From positions 1 to 64,000 of the forward strand of contig NZ_JAJOIL010000031.1 in NCBI RefSeq assembly GCF_021209385.1: 64,000 nt of DNA. The letters are read 5' to 3'. This document shows, one piece after another, positions 17,494-26,983 of the stretch. Position 1 is the stretch's first letter, and each line of letters begins with the position of its first letter. The notes beneath the pieces are model-generated. The model was given only the letters and a program-made list of their open reading frames with translations, ran no database searches and was not told where the DNA came from. Made by a program: the position numbers and the translations under genes. The DNA comes from Seleniivibrio sp. (lineage in GTDB: Bacteria > Chrysiogenota > Deferribacteres > Deferribacterales > Geovibrionaceae).

Positions 17494-18630
17494 TCAAGAA
17501 GAGGCAAGCCATTCCAAAGGATCGACCGCCTTGTCATGTATGCGTATTTCAAAGTAAAGATACGGTGTATTCGTTTCATGGTCAATATCTATTGTTCCCA
17601 GATTTTGTCCTGTTTTCACTTTTTCATTCTTTGATACGTTTATTGCGTCCATATTTGCGTACAAACTGTAGAAACCGGACGGGTGGGCAACGATGAGGAA
17701 ATTGCCGAGTCCCCACGCATTGTCTCTGTGTATAACAACTCCGTCGTACACCGCCTTGACAGAGTTTGAAGTGGGAACGATCTTTATTCCTTTTTTAAGT
17801 ATCACACCTTTAAAGCCTTCAACGGTCTTCACGCCGAATTTCTCAATAACGTGTCCGTGTACAGGCCAGATGAGCTTTCCTTTTTGTCTGCCGAACTCCG
17901 ACGACAGTCCCTTGAAACTTACAGGTGCCGATTTTGCGAAATCTCTCTTTATTTTGGCAAGCTGTGCCTGCAATGCCTTTTCGCGCTGACGGAGACGTGC
18001 GAGGTATTCTTTGCGAACCTTCTCGTCCTTCACGGCATCGCGGTACATCTTGTCTGTATTCTGTTTTTTCTTTTTATATTCGTCAAGGGCGGATTTTTTC
18101 TCTGCAACCGCCTTTGCCATATTTTTTCTTTTTATCTCAAGTTCAGCGGCGGTATCTTTAATCTCTTCGTTGGTACGCTTAAGTTCCTGTACGGAATCAT
18201 AAAGTTTTGAATTCACCGCACCGATTATCTGGCTCATTGCAGCCGCATCTTTTGCACTGTCTGACATTATTACAGCTTCCAGCATGTCGTATTCGCCGGA
18301 AGAAACCATATATTTGTTCGCCGCTTTTATGGTCTTTATAAGCTCGGCGTGTTTGCGTTCAAGTTTTTTGCTTTTTGCAACCAGTTTAAGATGCTCAGAC
18401 TTGACTGAAGAGTATTTAAGATTCATCTGCCGCACGGCGCTCTGCTGCTTTTGCAGGTCTTCCTGCGCCTGTTCCAGCTTTTCTGCCATCTTCTTTTTCT
18501 CTTCCGCCGCCTGTTTGACAGACTGGTTCTGTTTGGATATCTGCTGCCTTATGGTAGACAGTTTATCCTGCTTTGCCGCGAAAGCGCTGAAACATACAAA
18601 AAGCGATATCAGAAGGACGCTATATTTCAT
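17494..18630 (-). CDS. envC: EnvC-like murein hydrolase activator (degenerate LytM domain)
   Basis: A 378-residue periplasmic protein with a signal peptide (to about residue 18), a long Lys/Glu/Gln-rich coiled coil (20-230) and a C-terminal LytM/M23 domain (about 250-375). The zinc ligands of active LytM peptidases are missing: the first motif reads FKGVIL without the Asp, the HGxxYxSLYAH block reads AHPSGFYSLYAN, and the last HxH reads YLYFEIR. This is how EnvC-type proteins look; they activate amidases and are controlled by FtsEX. It sits directly after ftsX and its start overlaps ftsX by 11 bases. Confidence 0.92.
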   Translation of the reverse strand: MKYSVLLISLFVCFSAFAAKQDKLSTIRQQISKQNQSVKQAAEEKKKMAEKLEQAQEDLQKQQSAVRQMNLKYSSVKSEHLKLVAKSKKLERKHAELIKTIKAANKYMVSSGEYDMLEAVIMSDSAKDAAAMSQIIGAVNSKLYDSVQELKRTNEEIKDTAAELEIKRKNMAKAVAEKKSALDEYKKKKQNTDKMYRDAVKDEKVRKEYLARLRQREKALQAQLAKIKRDFAKSAPVSFKGLSSEFGRQKGKLIWPVHGHVIEKFGVKTVEGFKGVILKKGIKIVPTSNSVKAVYDGVVIHRDNAWGLGNFLIVAHPSGFYSLYANMDAINVSKNEKVKTGQNLGTIDIDHETNTPYLYFEIRIHDKAVDPLEWLASS

Positions 18631-19510
18631 TTATACTCTTCTGTTTCATAAGGAATGTCACGACGCTGTATATAGCTGAAATGCCAGAAAGGGACATCAG
18701 AACGACATATAATATAATGTTGTGCCACAACGTAGGGGTGGTCAGCACAAAGAAAGAGTCCTGTAAAATGTGATTTCCGGCAAATCCTACGAATATTTTA
18801 TTGAGAAACCATGCCAGAGCGAAGGCACACGTTGCCTCAAACTTTGATGAAACGACGTAGGGCAGGGTGATGAATCTTCTGGTGGCTCCTACAAGTGTGT
18901 ATACCATGATGGATCTGTGGTGCCTGTAAAGACTGAGCCTGATGTTGTTGAACACTATGAAAGCGCAGGAGATGCCTGTCAGCAGGGTGAGCGTCAGCAC
19001 GAATACTCCTGAAATGCTTTTTATTCTCTGCATCTTTTCGTTCTGCTTTTTGCCGGATTCCACCGACTGAACGCCGTCTATCTTTGCTATATTGTCTGAA
19101 AGAGAGACGACCTCCGCATCGTTGTCCTCCGCGTTAACTGTTTTTACCTCGAAAAAACGGGGAAAAAGTTCTTCGGGGAGTTCTTTGAGGTTATCCGCAT
19201 TGGGAGCTATCTCCAGCACACGTTCTTTTGCATCGCTTCTGTTGAAATAGACCACGTCGCCGTCGATTTTAAGCTCGTTCAGCTTTGCCTTGACCTCTTT
19301 CGGTTCAGCATCATCCTGTATGAAAACGCGCACAAGTCTGCTGTCGGTGACGCTTCCGATCGCTTTTGAAACGGAAGAGTTAACTGTGAACACTGCAAAA
19401 TAGAGAAACAGCAGTGTACCGAGTGTCAGTATGGACGGGACGCTGTGTTTCAGGTCTTTGCGGAACATCCCCCAGCCTTTTATGAATGCGAATTTATATT
19501 GTTCATACAT
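18620..19510 (-). CDS. ftsX: cell division protein FtsX
   Basis: A 296-residue membrane protein. The order is a short cytoplasmic N-terminus, TM1 (about 22-42), a large periplasmic loop (about 45-150) that would contact EnvC, then three more TM segments. With FtsE it forms the ABC-like complex that couples cytokinesis to septal murein hydrolysis. The start MYEQYKFAF at 19510, which overlaps the end of ftsE by eight bases, is chosen over an ATG 48 bases upstream that would lie deep inside ftsE. Confidence 0.93.
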   Translation of the reverse strand: MYEQYKFAFIKGWGMFRKDLKHSVPSILTLGTLLFLYFAVFTVNSSVSKAIGSVTDSRLVRVFIQDDAEPKEVKAKLNELKIDGDVVYFNRSDAKERVLEIAPNADNLKELPEELFPRFFEVKTVNAEDNDAEVVSLSDNIAKIDGVQSVESGKKQNEKMQRIKSISGVFVLTLTLLTGISCAFIVFNNIRLSLYRHHRSIMVYTLVGATRRFITLPYVVSSKFEATCAFALAWFLNKIFVGFAGNHILQDSFFVLTTPTLWHNIILYVVLMSLSGISAIYSVVTFLMKQKSINEI

Positions 19511-20186
19511 CGGCTTGTCCTTGTGTTTTACTGTCGAAAGCGAGTTTTCCGCCGTCAAGATGTATAACGCGCCCCGGATATTCGCTGATTATCCTCTGGT
19601 CATGGGTTGCGATAAGGATTGTGGTACCTTTGGCGGATTTATGCAGAAGCATATCCATTATTTTGTCGGCGTTTTTCGGGTCGAGGCTTCCGGTAGGTTC
19701 ATCCGCAACCACGATGAGCGGATCGTTTAACAGAGCGCGGGCAACTGCCACACGCTGCTTCTCGCCGCCGGATAGTTTTTTGACTTCGGAATTCCTGTGC
19801 TGAAAAATATCCAGTGCTTTAAGGATATGATGTATCTTCGGTTCTATTACGCTTTTGCTGAGATAGAATATTTCAAGCGGGAGAACAAGGTTTTCGTAAA
19901 CCGTTGTGTCTTCCAGCAGTTTGAAATCCTGAAAGATAACGCCTACGTTACGTCGCAGAAACGCCTTGCTGTTGTGGTTCATTCCGCCGATGTCCTGTCC
20001 CTCAAGCTTTACTATGCCGCGTGAGGGCATGATGTCGGCATACATAAGCCTCAGCAGTGTGGATTTACCGGCACCGCTGCTGCCTGTGACATAGACCAGC
20101 TCGCCCTTGTCGATTTGAAGTTCAATGTTGGAAAGTCCCTTGTTTCCGTCCTCATAGGTCACATCGACCTTGCGGATGTCGATCAT
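19503..20186 (-). CDS. ftsE: cell division ATP-binding protein FtsE
   Basis: A 227-residue ABC ATPase: Walker A GSSGAGKST, Q-loop VIFQDFKLL, signature LSGGEKQR, Walker B IVVADEPTG and switch His in ATHDQR. It pairs with the following FtsX and drives EnvC-dependent murein cleavage at the septum. It starts one base after the stop of the AEC carrier gene. Confidence 0.95.
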   Translation of the reverse strand: MIDIRKVDVTYEDGNKGLSNIELQIDKGELVYVTGSSGAGKSTLLRLMYADIMPSRGIVKLEGQDIGGMNHNSKAFLRRNVGVIFQDFKLLEDTTVYENLVLPLEIFYLSKSVIEPKIHHILKALDIFQHRNSEVKKLSGGEKQRVAVARALLNDPLIVVADEPTGSLDPKNADKIMDMLLHKSAKGTTILIATHDQRIISEYPGRVIHLDGGKLAFDSKTQGQADV

Positions 20187-20187
20187 C

Positions 20188-21150
20188 TTATACCCCTGAA
20201 AACAAATAATACCATATCGGCGTTGTCAGAAGCGAAAGGGGTATCCCAACCCCAAGCATCATCACCGCCAGATCTTCGTCAAGTCCGTATTGGATGGATA
20301 CTATTCCTGCCGTTATCATAGGAGCCATTGCCGATTCAAACAATGTCACCTGCATATTTTTGCCCGCGCCGCCAAGTATCAAAACATACAGCACATAGAA
20401 GAAAGCCGGAGCGAGAAAAAGTTTATAGCCGAGACCAAAAAATAATTTATTTATTATTCCGCCGGATTTCACCAGCTTAAGCTGATAACCCACGGATACC
20501 ATTGCAAGCGGGGTTATGGTCAGTCCAAGCGTTTTCATTGAGGATTCCGCCCACCACGGAATTTCAAACGAACGCAGAAGAACGGCGAGGAGCATCGCCT
20601 GAAACGGCGGAAAAGTAAAGACTTTTTTAATCAGTCCCAAAGGACTTACGGAACCGGACGAATAATATGCCGCTGTGGCTATGCCCAGAGTCGAAAGAAC
20701 AAGGAAGCTGCCGGGCTGGTCACAGAGAACACCCACGCCAAGATATTCCGCTCCGTAGTATGCCGTTATCAGCGGAAACCCAACGAACGAAGTGTTGCCA
20801 AGACCCGCTGTAAGTATCATTGTTCCTGTCATTTTACGGTCATATTTTTTCCATTTCGCGATCATGTAAAAAATGCCGAACGCCAGCGCAAAATGTATCC
20901 ACGGCATGAACACCGGAAACAGAAGCGATGTGTCGAACTCCATCCTGTGGATGAAAAGAAAGGTTATCGCAGGCATGGAAAGATTGATTATGAAGTTGTT
21001 CAGCACTATGGGCGTGGAAGAGGGCAGAAGCTCCAGCTTCCTCGCAATCATGCCGAACAAGAAGCAGAAAATAAGTAATACTAATGAGTCCATAGGAAAC
21101 AACAATAACAGATTTACAGCCGGATGCAAAATAATAAATTGACTTGTCAT
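20188..21150 (-). CDS. AEC (auxin efflux carrier) family transporter
   Basis: A hydrophobic 320-residue protein with about ten membrane segments and the AEC N-terminal pattern (FGMIARKLELLPSSTPIVLN, NLSMPAITFLF). It probably exports or imports small organic acids; the substrate is unknown. Two starts are possible: ATG at 21150 with a weak GAGAAAG ribosome site, or ATG at 21093 (MDSLVLLI), which matches the family N-terminus better but has no ribosome site. It is the first gene of the ftsEX-envC-ctp operon, directly abutting ftsE. Confidence 0.82.
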   Translation of the reverse strand: MTSQFIILHPAVNLLLLFPMDSLVLLIFCFLFGMIARKLELLPSSTPIVLNNFIINLSMPAITFLFIHRMEFDTSLLFPVFMPWIHFALAFGIFYMIAKWKKYDRKMTGTMILTAGLGNTSFVGFPLITAYYGAEYLGVGVLCDQPGSFLVLSTLGIATAAYYSSGSVSPLGLIKKVFTFPPFQAMLLAVLLRSFEIPWWAESSMKTLGLTITPLAMVSVGYQLKLVKSGGIINKLFFGLGYKLFLAPAFFYVLYVLILGGAGKNMQVTLFESAMAPMITAGIVSIQYGLDEDLAVMMLGVGIPLSLLTTPIWYYLFSGV

Positions 21151-21198
21151 TTCAGCTTTCTCAATTTATAAATTTTATAGTCACAAGCGGAGATGTAA

Positions 21199-22551
21199 AT
21201 GTTTAACAGCGTAAGAAACTGGACCGTTCTTTTCTTTGTGGTTCTCTTTGCAGGCAGGATAGGTGACGGAGATTTGCGCGGCGACAGCATTAATTATGCT
21301 TCTATATCAAAAAATGTCCTGACAGGCGACAACCCGCTCATCCTCACCCTGAACGGCGACCTGTATATGAACAAACCGCCGCTCTTTTTCTGGCTTAACG
21401 CGCTTTTCATAAAAATTTTCGGTGCAACCGTTTTCGGTGTAAAGATAGCAGTTGTCATCGCTGTTGCCGGAATCGCGTGGGTGCTTTACACTATTGCTAA
21501 AAAGCTTTTTGACGACGACGACATAGCCGTTGCGGCTCCTATGATGTTCTTCTTTTCATATGTGGTTTATAAGAATACGCAGATGCTTAAGATGGAGGCG
21601 CTTGTTTCTTTCTTCATCATAGCCTCCGTTATGTTCATGGTATTTTACATAAGACAGCAAAACAGGCTTTATGCCGTTGCGGCGGGTCTTTTTATGGGAC
21701 TTGCCGTCTTCACCAAAGGTCCGATTGGCTATACTCCCCTTATTACTGCGTTTGCTTTCATCTTTTTCGGTAAAGGCATAAACAGAAAAAGATATCTGCT
21801 GGATCTGCTTGTTATGTTGGTTGTTTCCATTCCGGTATATGCGTGGTGGTATGCCTACGTTCTGATAAAAAATCCTTATTTCTACGAGCATTATTTCCTT
21901 GATCAGAATTTTGCAAGATTCGGTATAGAGGGTTCGCAGAAAAGATACTATATTGACCGTCCTATTTGGCAATATCTGAAATATATGTTCCTGCACGGCA
22001 TCTATTTTACCCCCTTTCTGATATACGGCATATACAGACTTTTCAGAGACGGAAAAATAACTGAACAGATAAAATATATGCTTGTTACAACAGGCGTTTT
22101 CTTTGTAATAATTCACTTTGCAAGGACAAAAGAGCACAGATATCTTTACGAATTCTATCTGTTCGCCAGTGTTTTTGCGGCGTACGGGTTCACTGTGCTT
22201 TTCAGACGCAGAATATCCCAATGGGTGCGCGCTACCGTGGTTTTTCTGCTGGCGCTCTATGCTTTTATGCCGCCTGTGACGAAACCGACCACCTATGACG
22301 CGCTTCTGTTTGCAAAAAAAGTAGCTGCAGAGAGGGGAATACCTGTTGTTGCGGCAAAGAGCGAGATAACCAACCAGAACGATGTCGCCGCGATGCATTT
22401 CTATTTCGACAGCTATCTGGATAAGCGTCCTGCGGATGGGGATTATATTGAGATAGTTAATAAGAAAACAGGAATTTATGACGCAGAAAGACTGTATAAG
22501 TTTAGGGATTTAGCGGTTTATCTGGTCACTCGGAAAGAATCTGCTTTATAG
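21199..22551 (+). CDS. ArnT-like glycosyltransferase family 39/83 membrane protein
   Basis: A 450-residue polytopic protein. GDLRGDSINYASISKNVL carries the loop-1 acidic residues of lipid-phosphate-sugar transferases, followed by MNKPPLFFWLNA, the hallmark of ArnT/PMT_2 proteins. Many TM segments follow and a short soluble C-terminus of about 90 residues. It should move a sugar from a polyprenyl phosphate carrier onto a lipid or protein on the periplasmic side. It is shorter than ArnT itself, so the acceptor is uncertain. It is divergent from the AEC gene, and its 3' end overlaps the converging esterase gene. Confidence 0.87.
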   Translation: MFNSVRNWTVLFFVVLFAGRIGDGDLRGDSINYASISKNVLTGDNPLILTLNGDLYMNKPPLFFWLNALFIKIFGATVFGVKIAVVIAVAGIAWVLYTIAKKLFDDDDIAVAAPMMFFFSYVVYKNTQMLKMEALVSFFIIASVMFMVFYIRQQNRLYAVAAGLFMGLAVFTKGPIGYTPLITAFAFIFFGKGINRKRYLLDLLVMLVVSIPVYAWWYAYVLIKNPYFYEHYFLDQNFARFGIEGSQKRYYIDRPIWQYLKYMFLHGIYFTPFLIYGIYRLFRDGKITEQIKYMLVTTGVFFVIIHFARTKEHRYLYEFYLFASVFAAYGFTVLFRRRISQWVRATVVFLLALYAFMPPVTKPTTYDALLFAKKVAAERGIPVVAAKSEITNQNDVAAMHFYFDSYLDKRPADGDYIEIVNKKTGIYDAERLYKFRDLAVYLVTRKESAL

Positions 22552-23065
22552 TGGGCAGCATCTCACCGATGAAGTTGCTGCTTTCGTGTCCGCCTTTTTC
22601 GTATCTGTAGATGTTACATCCGAATTTTTCAGCTATACCTATTATCTTTTCGGCATCCAGAACTTCGTCGTCTGTGTTTATGAGAATGTGAATGTTCGGA
22701 TGGGTATTTTTCAGCGGTTCCGCCTTGATTGCCTCAAGCTGAGCCGGTTTTATGAAGCTGAGTTTGTTCGGATATTTTTCCATAAGCATTGCGAATCGTT
22801 TGTCCAGATAGAGGGACGGGTTAACGCTTATGCATTTTTGTCCGGTGATGACAGCCATGTTAAATGCAAAATAGCCGCCGAATGACGAACCGAAAAGCAC
22901 ATCGTATTCTTTCACCAGCTTGATGCTCTTCTGAGCGTCAAAATTGCGGTAATCGAAGATGTCGCAGTCACATATCTGCATCAGATGCACAAGCTTATAG
23001 CTTTGAGCATATTCATAGTCGTCTGCCAGAATAGATTGTACGCCTGGAAAATATAACAGTTTCAT
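22526..23065 (-). CDS. YqiA/UPF0227-like alpha/beta-hydrolase
   Basis: A 179-residue small alpha/beta-hydrolase: KLLYFPG at the first strand, the nucleophile elbow GSSFGGYFAF, VNPSLYLD, an acid in LINTDDEVLD and the final His in GGHESSNF. These resemble YqiA-type esterases. The start MKLLYFPG at 23065 fits the family; an ATG 15 bases upstream is also open and neither has a good ribosome site. It lies 52 bases after sirC in the same direction and may be the last gene of the cobamide operon, though nothing links it to that pathway. The 3' end overlaps the glycosyltransferase gene by 26 bases. Confidence 0.78.
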   Translation of the reverse strand: MKLLYFPGVQSILADDYEYAQSYKLVHLMQICDCDIFDYRNFDAQKSIKLVKEYDVLFGSSFGGYFAFNMAVITGQKCISVNPSLYLDKRFAMLMEKYPNKLSFIKPAQLEAIKAEPLKNTHPNIHILINTDDEVLDAEKIIGIAEKFGCNIYRYEKGGHESSNFIGEMLPTIKQILSE

Positions 23066-23117
23066 GAGACATATTACCATTTAAAACTATTATTTCAAAG
23101 ATAATATTGTCAAATGA

Positions 23118-23558
23118 TTATATGTTTTTTAGGAGGTTTTCGAGTTTTTCGCGCATTTTTTTTGTTTTTGACGGATCTTTTCCTTCGGTTGATATAGAAA
23201 TGACGAAATCACCGGATCGAATCACAGACGTTGTATGGAAATCGGAAGCCTCAGGGTTGTCGGCAATGTTGACAGGAATGCGCAGTTTTTTTGAAAGATC
23301 AGCCGCCTTACTGTTTATCTGCCTGTCGTTTGTACAGCAAAAGACCAGAGCGTATTTTTCCGTTATATCTGATTCTTCAAATCCGCGGAGGATAACATTC
23401 ATACCGCTTTCGGATATCTCTTTTGTCACTTCCGGCGCGATAACTGTTATGCGGCAGTTTTCGTTCAGCAATGCCGTAATTTTGCGCTGTGCAACCTTCC
23501 CCCCGCCTATGAACAGCACATACCTGTCTTTTAGATTAAAGCTGAACGGCTGCATCAT
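23118..23558 (-). CDS. sirC: precorrin-2 dehydrogenase / sirohydrochlorin ferrochelatase-type protein
   Basis: A 146-residue protein matching the N-terminal domain of CysG/Met8: the NAD-binding motif VLFIGGGKVAQRK, then FCCTNDRQIN and VNIADNPEASDF. It oxidises precorrin-2 to sirohydrochlorin, feeding siroheme and the anaerobic cobamide route. It lacks the chelatase/dimerisation extension seen in longer homologues. The start (ATG 23558, overlapping the cbiB stop as ATGA) has AAGGTG just upstream; the next ATG at 23555 is equally possible. Confidence 0.9.
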   Translation of the reverse strand: MMQPFSFNLKDRYVLFIGGGKVAQRKITALLNENCRITVIAPEVTKEISESGMNVILRGFEESDITEKYALVFCCTNDRQINSKAADLSKKLRIPVNIADNPEASDFHTTSVIRSGDFVISISTEGKDPSKTKKMREKLENLLKNI

Positions 23559-24481
23559 ATCACCTTCCACAGTGTAATAAGGCAGCATATGATAGCCCAT
23601 ATCAGGGATGACGTCTCCATCAGATTTATGGATTTTGCTATGTCGGCTGTTTCCGGTGTACGCTCGCTATCGCCTATGTATGGTTTATCAGTGAGCTGTC
23701 CGAAATAGCTGACGGCACCGCCCAGCCGGATGTTCAACGCCCCTGCGAAAGCGCTCATGGGGTGTGCGGAGTTGGGACTTGCGTGTGAAAGCCTGTATCT
23801 CATAAAGCATCTTATGGCATTTTTCGTGTTCAGACGGAGCAAGATGGATGCTATAAAAATAGGGATAATCGACAATCTTGCAGGTATGAAATTCAGCACG
23901 TCGTCAAAACGGGCGGCAAACCTTCCGTAATAAAGAAATTTTTCGTTCTTATAGCCTATCATGGAGTCCATAGTGGAGACGGTCTTGAACAAAACTGCGC
24001 CCATGGGACCCAGAACAGCGGCAAACAGGAGGGGAGAAACCACCGCGTCAACGTAATTTTCTGAGACGGATTCAACGGCGGATGTCACTATTTTTTCTTT
24101 TGGCATATTGTCAGTATCCCGTGAAACTATTTTTGCAAGCTCTTTTCTGCCTTCTTCTTCAGATATTTCCAGTCCACTCTGCACGTTTTGCGCATGTTCG
24201 GCGAGGGATCGGACGCTTATGGAAAAGTAGATGATTATGGTGCTTACTACAAAATACCAGAAGCTTCCCGCCTTCGCGGCGTAATAGAGTGAAACTCCTG
24301 CCGTTGACAGAGTAAAGGTCAGAGTTATAACAGCAGATAGAACGCCTTCAAATATAGTTCCTTTGCGGCGCAGTGACTTTTCGCAGTAGCTTACGGCGCT
24401 TCCGGCAATACGCACGGGATGGAACGGAATATCCGGTTCGCCCAGAAACCAGTCCAGCCAGAAAGCGGCTATCAGAGCCAT
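23555..24481 (-). CDS. cbiB: adenosylcobinamide-phosphate synthase CbiB
   Basis: A 308-residue membrane protein with several hydrophobic segments and the CbiB hallmarks LDWFLGEPDIPFHPVR near the N-terminus, RDTDNMPKEKIVTSAVESVSEN (split across residues about 120-145), and HASPNSAHPMSAFAGAL. It attaches aminopropanol (phosphate) to adenosylcobyric acid. The start MALIAAFWLDW at 24481 matches the family; an upstream ATG at 24544 would overlap cbiP by 59 bases. It follows the aminopropanol-phosphate-making CobD and cobyrate synthase genes, a logical order. Confidence 0.94.
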   Translation of the reverse strand: MALIAAFWLDWFLGEPDIPFHPVRIAGSAVSYCEKSLRRKGTIFEGVLSAVITLTFTLSTAGVSLYYAAKAGSFWYFVVSTIIIYFSISVRSLAEHAQNVQSGLEISEEEGRKELAKIVSRDTDNMPKEKIVTSAVESVSENYVDAVVSPLLFAAVLGPMGAVLFKTVSTMDSMIGYKNEKFLYYGRFAARFDDVLNFIPARLSIIPIFIASILLRLNTKNAIRCFMRYRLSHASPNSAHPMSAFAGALNIRLGGAVSYFGQLTDKPYIGDSERTPETADIAKSINLMETSSLIWAIICCLITLWKVI

Positions 24482-24485
24482 AAAG

Positions 24486-25925
24486 TCAATATAAAGAAGA
24501 GAGGATAATGTCAGTGTCAAGGTTCTGTTCCAGTGTATCGGCAAGCAGATCGAGCTGTGCCTGTTTATTTTCGTGGTACGAGTAATCAGGGTTTATGGCT
24601 TTGCCTGACATGGCTATTATGCGTGATGTTACGTCTGCGCTGTCAAAAAGCCCGTGTATGTATGTTCCAACGACTTTGTTCTCGGTGTCGGTTATGCAGA
24701 TGTCTTTTTCTGTGCATAGCTGTTTGTAGGCGCGTGTTGTGGATGATACACCCATGTGTATCTCGTATCCGGTAAAGTTAAGACCGTCAAATTGACCGAT
24801 GCCCTGATATGTCCTGTTCAGAAGCGTTTTTTCGGGTGTGATTACCGTTTCCATGTCCAGAAGTCCAAGTCCTGAACATTCATTGTCGTCACCTTCGATG
24901 CCTTCGGGGTCTTTTATTGTCCGACCGAGCATCTGGAATCCGCCGCATATGCCCACCACGGGAGTTTTACCTGCCATGGAGAGTATCTTGCGGTCAAACC
25001 CGCGCATCCGCATATCTTTCATATCGGCTATGGTGCTTTTACTTCCCGGAATGATTATTATGTCAGCTCCGGTCAGTTCATTGGGTGATTTTGCGTATAT
25101 AAGGTTTATGTCGGGGCATGAGGCGAGTGGTGCGAAGTCAGTAAAGTTTGACATACGCGCGAGCCTGACGACGGCAACCGTAACGAAACCGCCCTTTGTG
25201 CTGTCGTTTATGCTCTGGCTGTCCTCCTCCTCAAGGGTGAGGTTCAGCATCGGAACAGTGCCGACAATAGGTACGGGGACTATTTCTTTAAACATGTCAA
25301 TGCCGGGCTGTAAAAGGGATATGTCGCCTCTGAAACGGTTAATTATGAACCCTTTCACCCGCGGTTTGCCGTAGTCCGGCAGAAGGTCATAGGTACCTTT
25401 CATCCATGCGAAAACGCCGCCGCGATCTATATCGCCTATTATGTACACAGGAGCGTCGGCAAACTCCGCCGTTCTCATGTTCACAATGTCTGTTTTGTGC
25501 AAATTTATCTCGGCTGGGCTTCCTGCCCCTTCGATTATTATGGCATCATATTCAGCGGCGAGGCTTTCATATGCCTCCATTGCGGTTTTAAGGTTGTCCT
25601 GCGACATTTTGTAATACTGTCTGGCGGTGAAATTGCCCACGGGTTTGCCGAGGCGTATCACCTGACTTGTTGAATTGCCTATGGGTTTCAGCAGTACGGG
25701 GTTCATACGCACGTCGGGTTCTATGCCAGCCGCCTGTGCCTGTAAAATCTGCGCTCTGCCCATTTCTCCGCCCTGCGCAACGCCGCTATTCAGCGCCATA
25801 TTCTGCGATTTGAACGGTGCAACCTTTATACCTTTGCGCGCAAGCAGACGACAGAAACCAGCGCATATGACGGATTTACCTACTCCGCTTCCGGTACCCT
25901 GAAACATAATGGGTTTTGCTTTCAT
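24486..25925 (-). CDS. cbiP: cobyric acid synthase
   Basis: A 479-residue glutamine-dependent amidase that adds four amides to adenosylcobyrinic a,c-diamide. The N-terminal ATPase domain has FQGTGSGVGKSVI and KSQNMALNSGV. The C-terminal class I-like glutaminase domain has the cysteine in VGICGGFQMLG and the partner in YEIHMGVSS. The length is standard. Its start codon overlaps the cobD stop by one base. Confidence 0.96.
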   Translation of the reverse strand: MKAKPIMFQGTGSGVGKSVICAGFCRLLARKGIKVAPFKSQNMALNSGVAQGGEMGRAQILQAQAAGIEPDVRMNPVLLKPIGNSTSQVIRLGKPVGNFTARQYYKMSQDNLKTAMEAYESLAAEYDAIIIEGAGSPAEINLHKTDIVNMRTAEFADAPVYIIGDIDRGGVFAWMKGTYDLLPDYGKPRVKGFIINRFRGDISLLQPGIDMFKEIVPVPIVGTVPMLNLTLEEEDSQSINDSTKGGFVTVAVVRLARMSNFTDFAPLASCPDINLIYAKSPNELTGADIIIIPGSKSTIADMKDMRMRGFDRKILSMAGKTPVVGICGGFQMLGRTIKDPEGIEGDDNECSGLGLLDMETVITPEKTLLNRTYQGIGQFDGLNFTGYEIHMGVSSTTRAYKQLCTEKDICITDTENKVVGTYIHGLFDSADVTSRIIAMSGKAINPDYSYHENKQAQLDLLADTLEQNLDTDIILSSLY

Positions 25926-26983
25926 CAGAATATCCTGAAATAGGTTTCCGCCAGATGGCAGAAGGTGTCCATATGAACCTGTTCCTTAACTGCCACGCGG
26001 ATATATTTGTCCGAAAGACCGACGAAGTTGGAACAGTTGCGGATAAGTATCCTGTGGTTCAGCATATATTCACTGAATGACGAAGCGTCCGATCTTTTGA
26101 GTTTAATGAGGATGTAGTTTGCTTCGCCGGGTGTTATCTGCAGGTTTTGGTTATGAACCAGTCTGCTCAATGTATTGGCTTTTATCTGACGTACATGTCT
26201 CATATAGCTTGTGATATCCAGCTTGAGTGCCTTTTTGCATACTTCCTGCGCAAGGCTGTTTATGCTCCACGGAGACATGGAGCTTTTCATCTCCGCCAGA
26301 AGGTTTTTGTTCTGGGAAAATGCATAGCCTGAGCGAAGTCCGGGGATACCGTATGACTTTGAAAAGGAGCGCAGAACGATCATATTGTTCAGCGTACAGC
26401 CTATGAGTGTGGGGTTCTTGTCCACGCAGAAATCAATGTATGATTCGTCGATGACGAACATTGTCTTTTTGAACATGTCGGCTATGAAACGCAGTTCGTC
26501 TTTGCTGATAAGTGTTCCCGTCGGGTTGTTAGGGTTGCAGATGAAGCAGACGTCCGCTTCCGGCAGATATTCGATAAGCTCATTATCGTCGAACGCAAAT
26601 TTTTTTTCCGCGTTCATTGTGCAGTTTGTGACCGACATTCCCGCAAGCTGTGCGTGTTTCATGTAGTCAACGTAGGTGGGCTGTAATATCACTGCGCGTT
26701 TTCCCGCATAAAGCTCACATATGCGGTGGATAAATTCCGTTGTGCCGCTTCCAGCCAGAAAGTTTTCCACAGGCAGATCGTGATATTTCGCGATATCGTC
26801 TGTCATGGTTCTGCTGTATGGTTCTGGCAGACGCGAAACGATATTTTTAACGTTCAGTCCTTTCAAAAGCGCATCCGATGTGAAAGGGGAAACGTTACTG
26901 CTGAGGTCGATTATCTCGTCCACATGACATCCCGCCGCTTCCGCTGCCGAGTATACGTTCCCGCCGTGCTGAAACATCACCAT
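25925..26983 (-). CDS. cobD: L-threonine-O-3-phosphate decarboxylase (CobD/CobC-like aminotransferase fold)
   Basis: A 352-residue PLP enzyme of fold type I. HGGNVYSAAEAAG begins the domain, CNPNNPTGTLIS and VIDESYIDF contact the cofactor, and LRSFSKSYGIPGLRSGY holds the Schiff-base lysine. In the anaerobic cobamide route it makes aminopropanol phosphate for CbiB, which is encoded two genes downstream. A histidinol-phosphate aminotransferase would look similar, but the neighbours settle it. Start at 26983 or 26977; both lie at the cobS stop (TGATG for the latter), favouring translational coupling. Confidence 0.9.
   Translation of the reverse strand: MVMFQHGGNVYSAAEAAGCHVDEIIDLSSNVSPFTSDALLKGLNVKNIVSRLPEPYSRTMTDDIAKYHDLPVENFLAGSGTTEFIHRICELYAGKRAVILQPTYVDYMKHAQLAGMSVTNCTMNAEKKFAFDDNELIEYLPEADVCFICNPNNPTGTLISKDELRFIADMFKKTMFVIDESYIDFCVDKNPTLIGCTLNNMIVLRSFSKSYGIPGLRSGYAFSQNKNLLAEMKSSMSPWSINSLAQEVCKKALKLDITSYMRHVRQIKANTLSRLVHNQNLQITPGEANYILIKLKRSDASSFSEYMLNHRILIRNCSNFVGLSDKYIRVAVKEQVHMDTFCHLAETYFRIF

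Noticed and set aside
17494-18630. Active M23 peptidase
   Set aside because: The zinc-ligand positions of LytM are substituted. Together with the ftsEX linkage this fits a non-catalytic EnvC activator.
21556-22398. Open frame of 280 codons antisense to the glycosyltransferase
   Set aside because: The sense protein shows clear ArnT-like motifs. The antisense product has an unnatural composition and no ribosome site.
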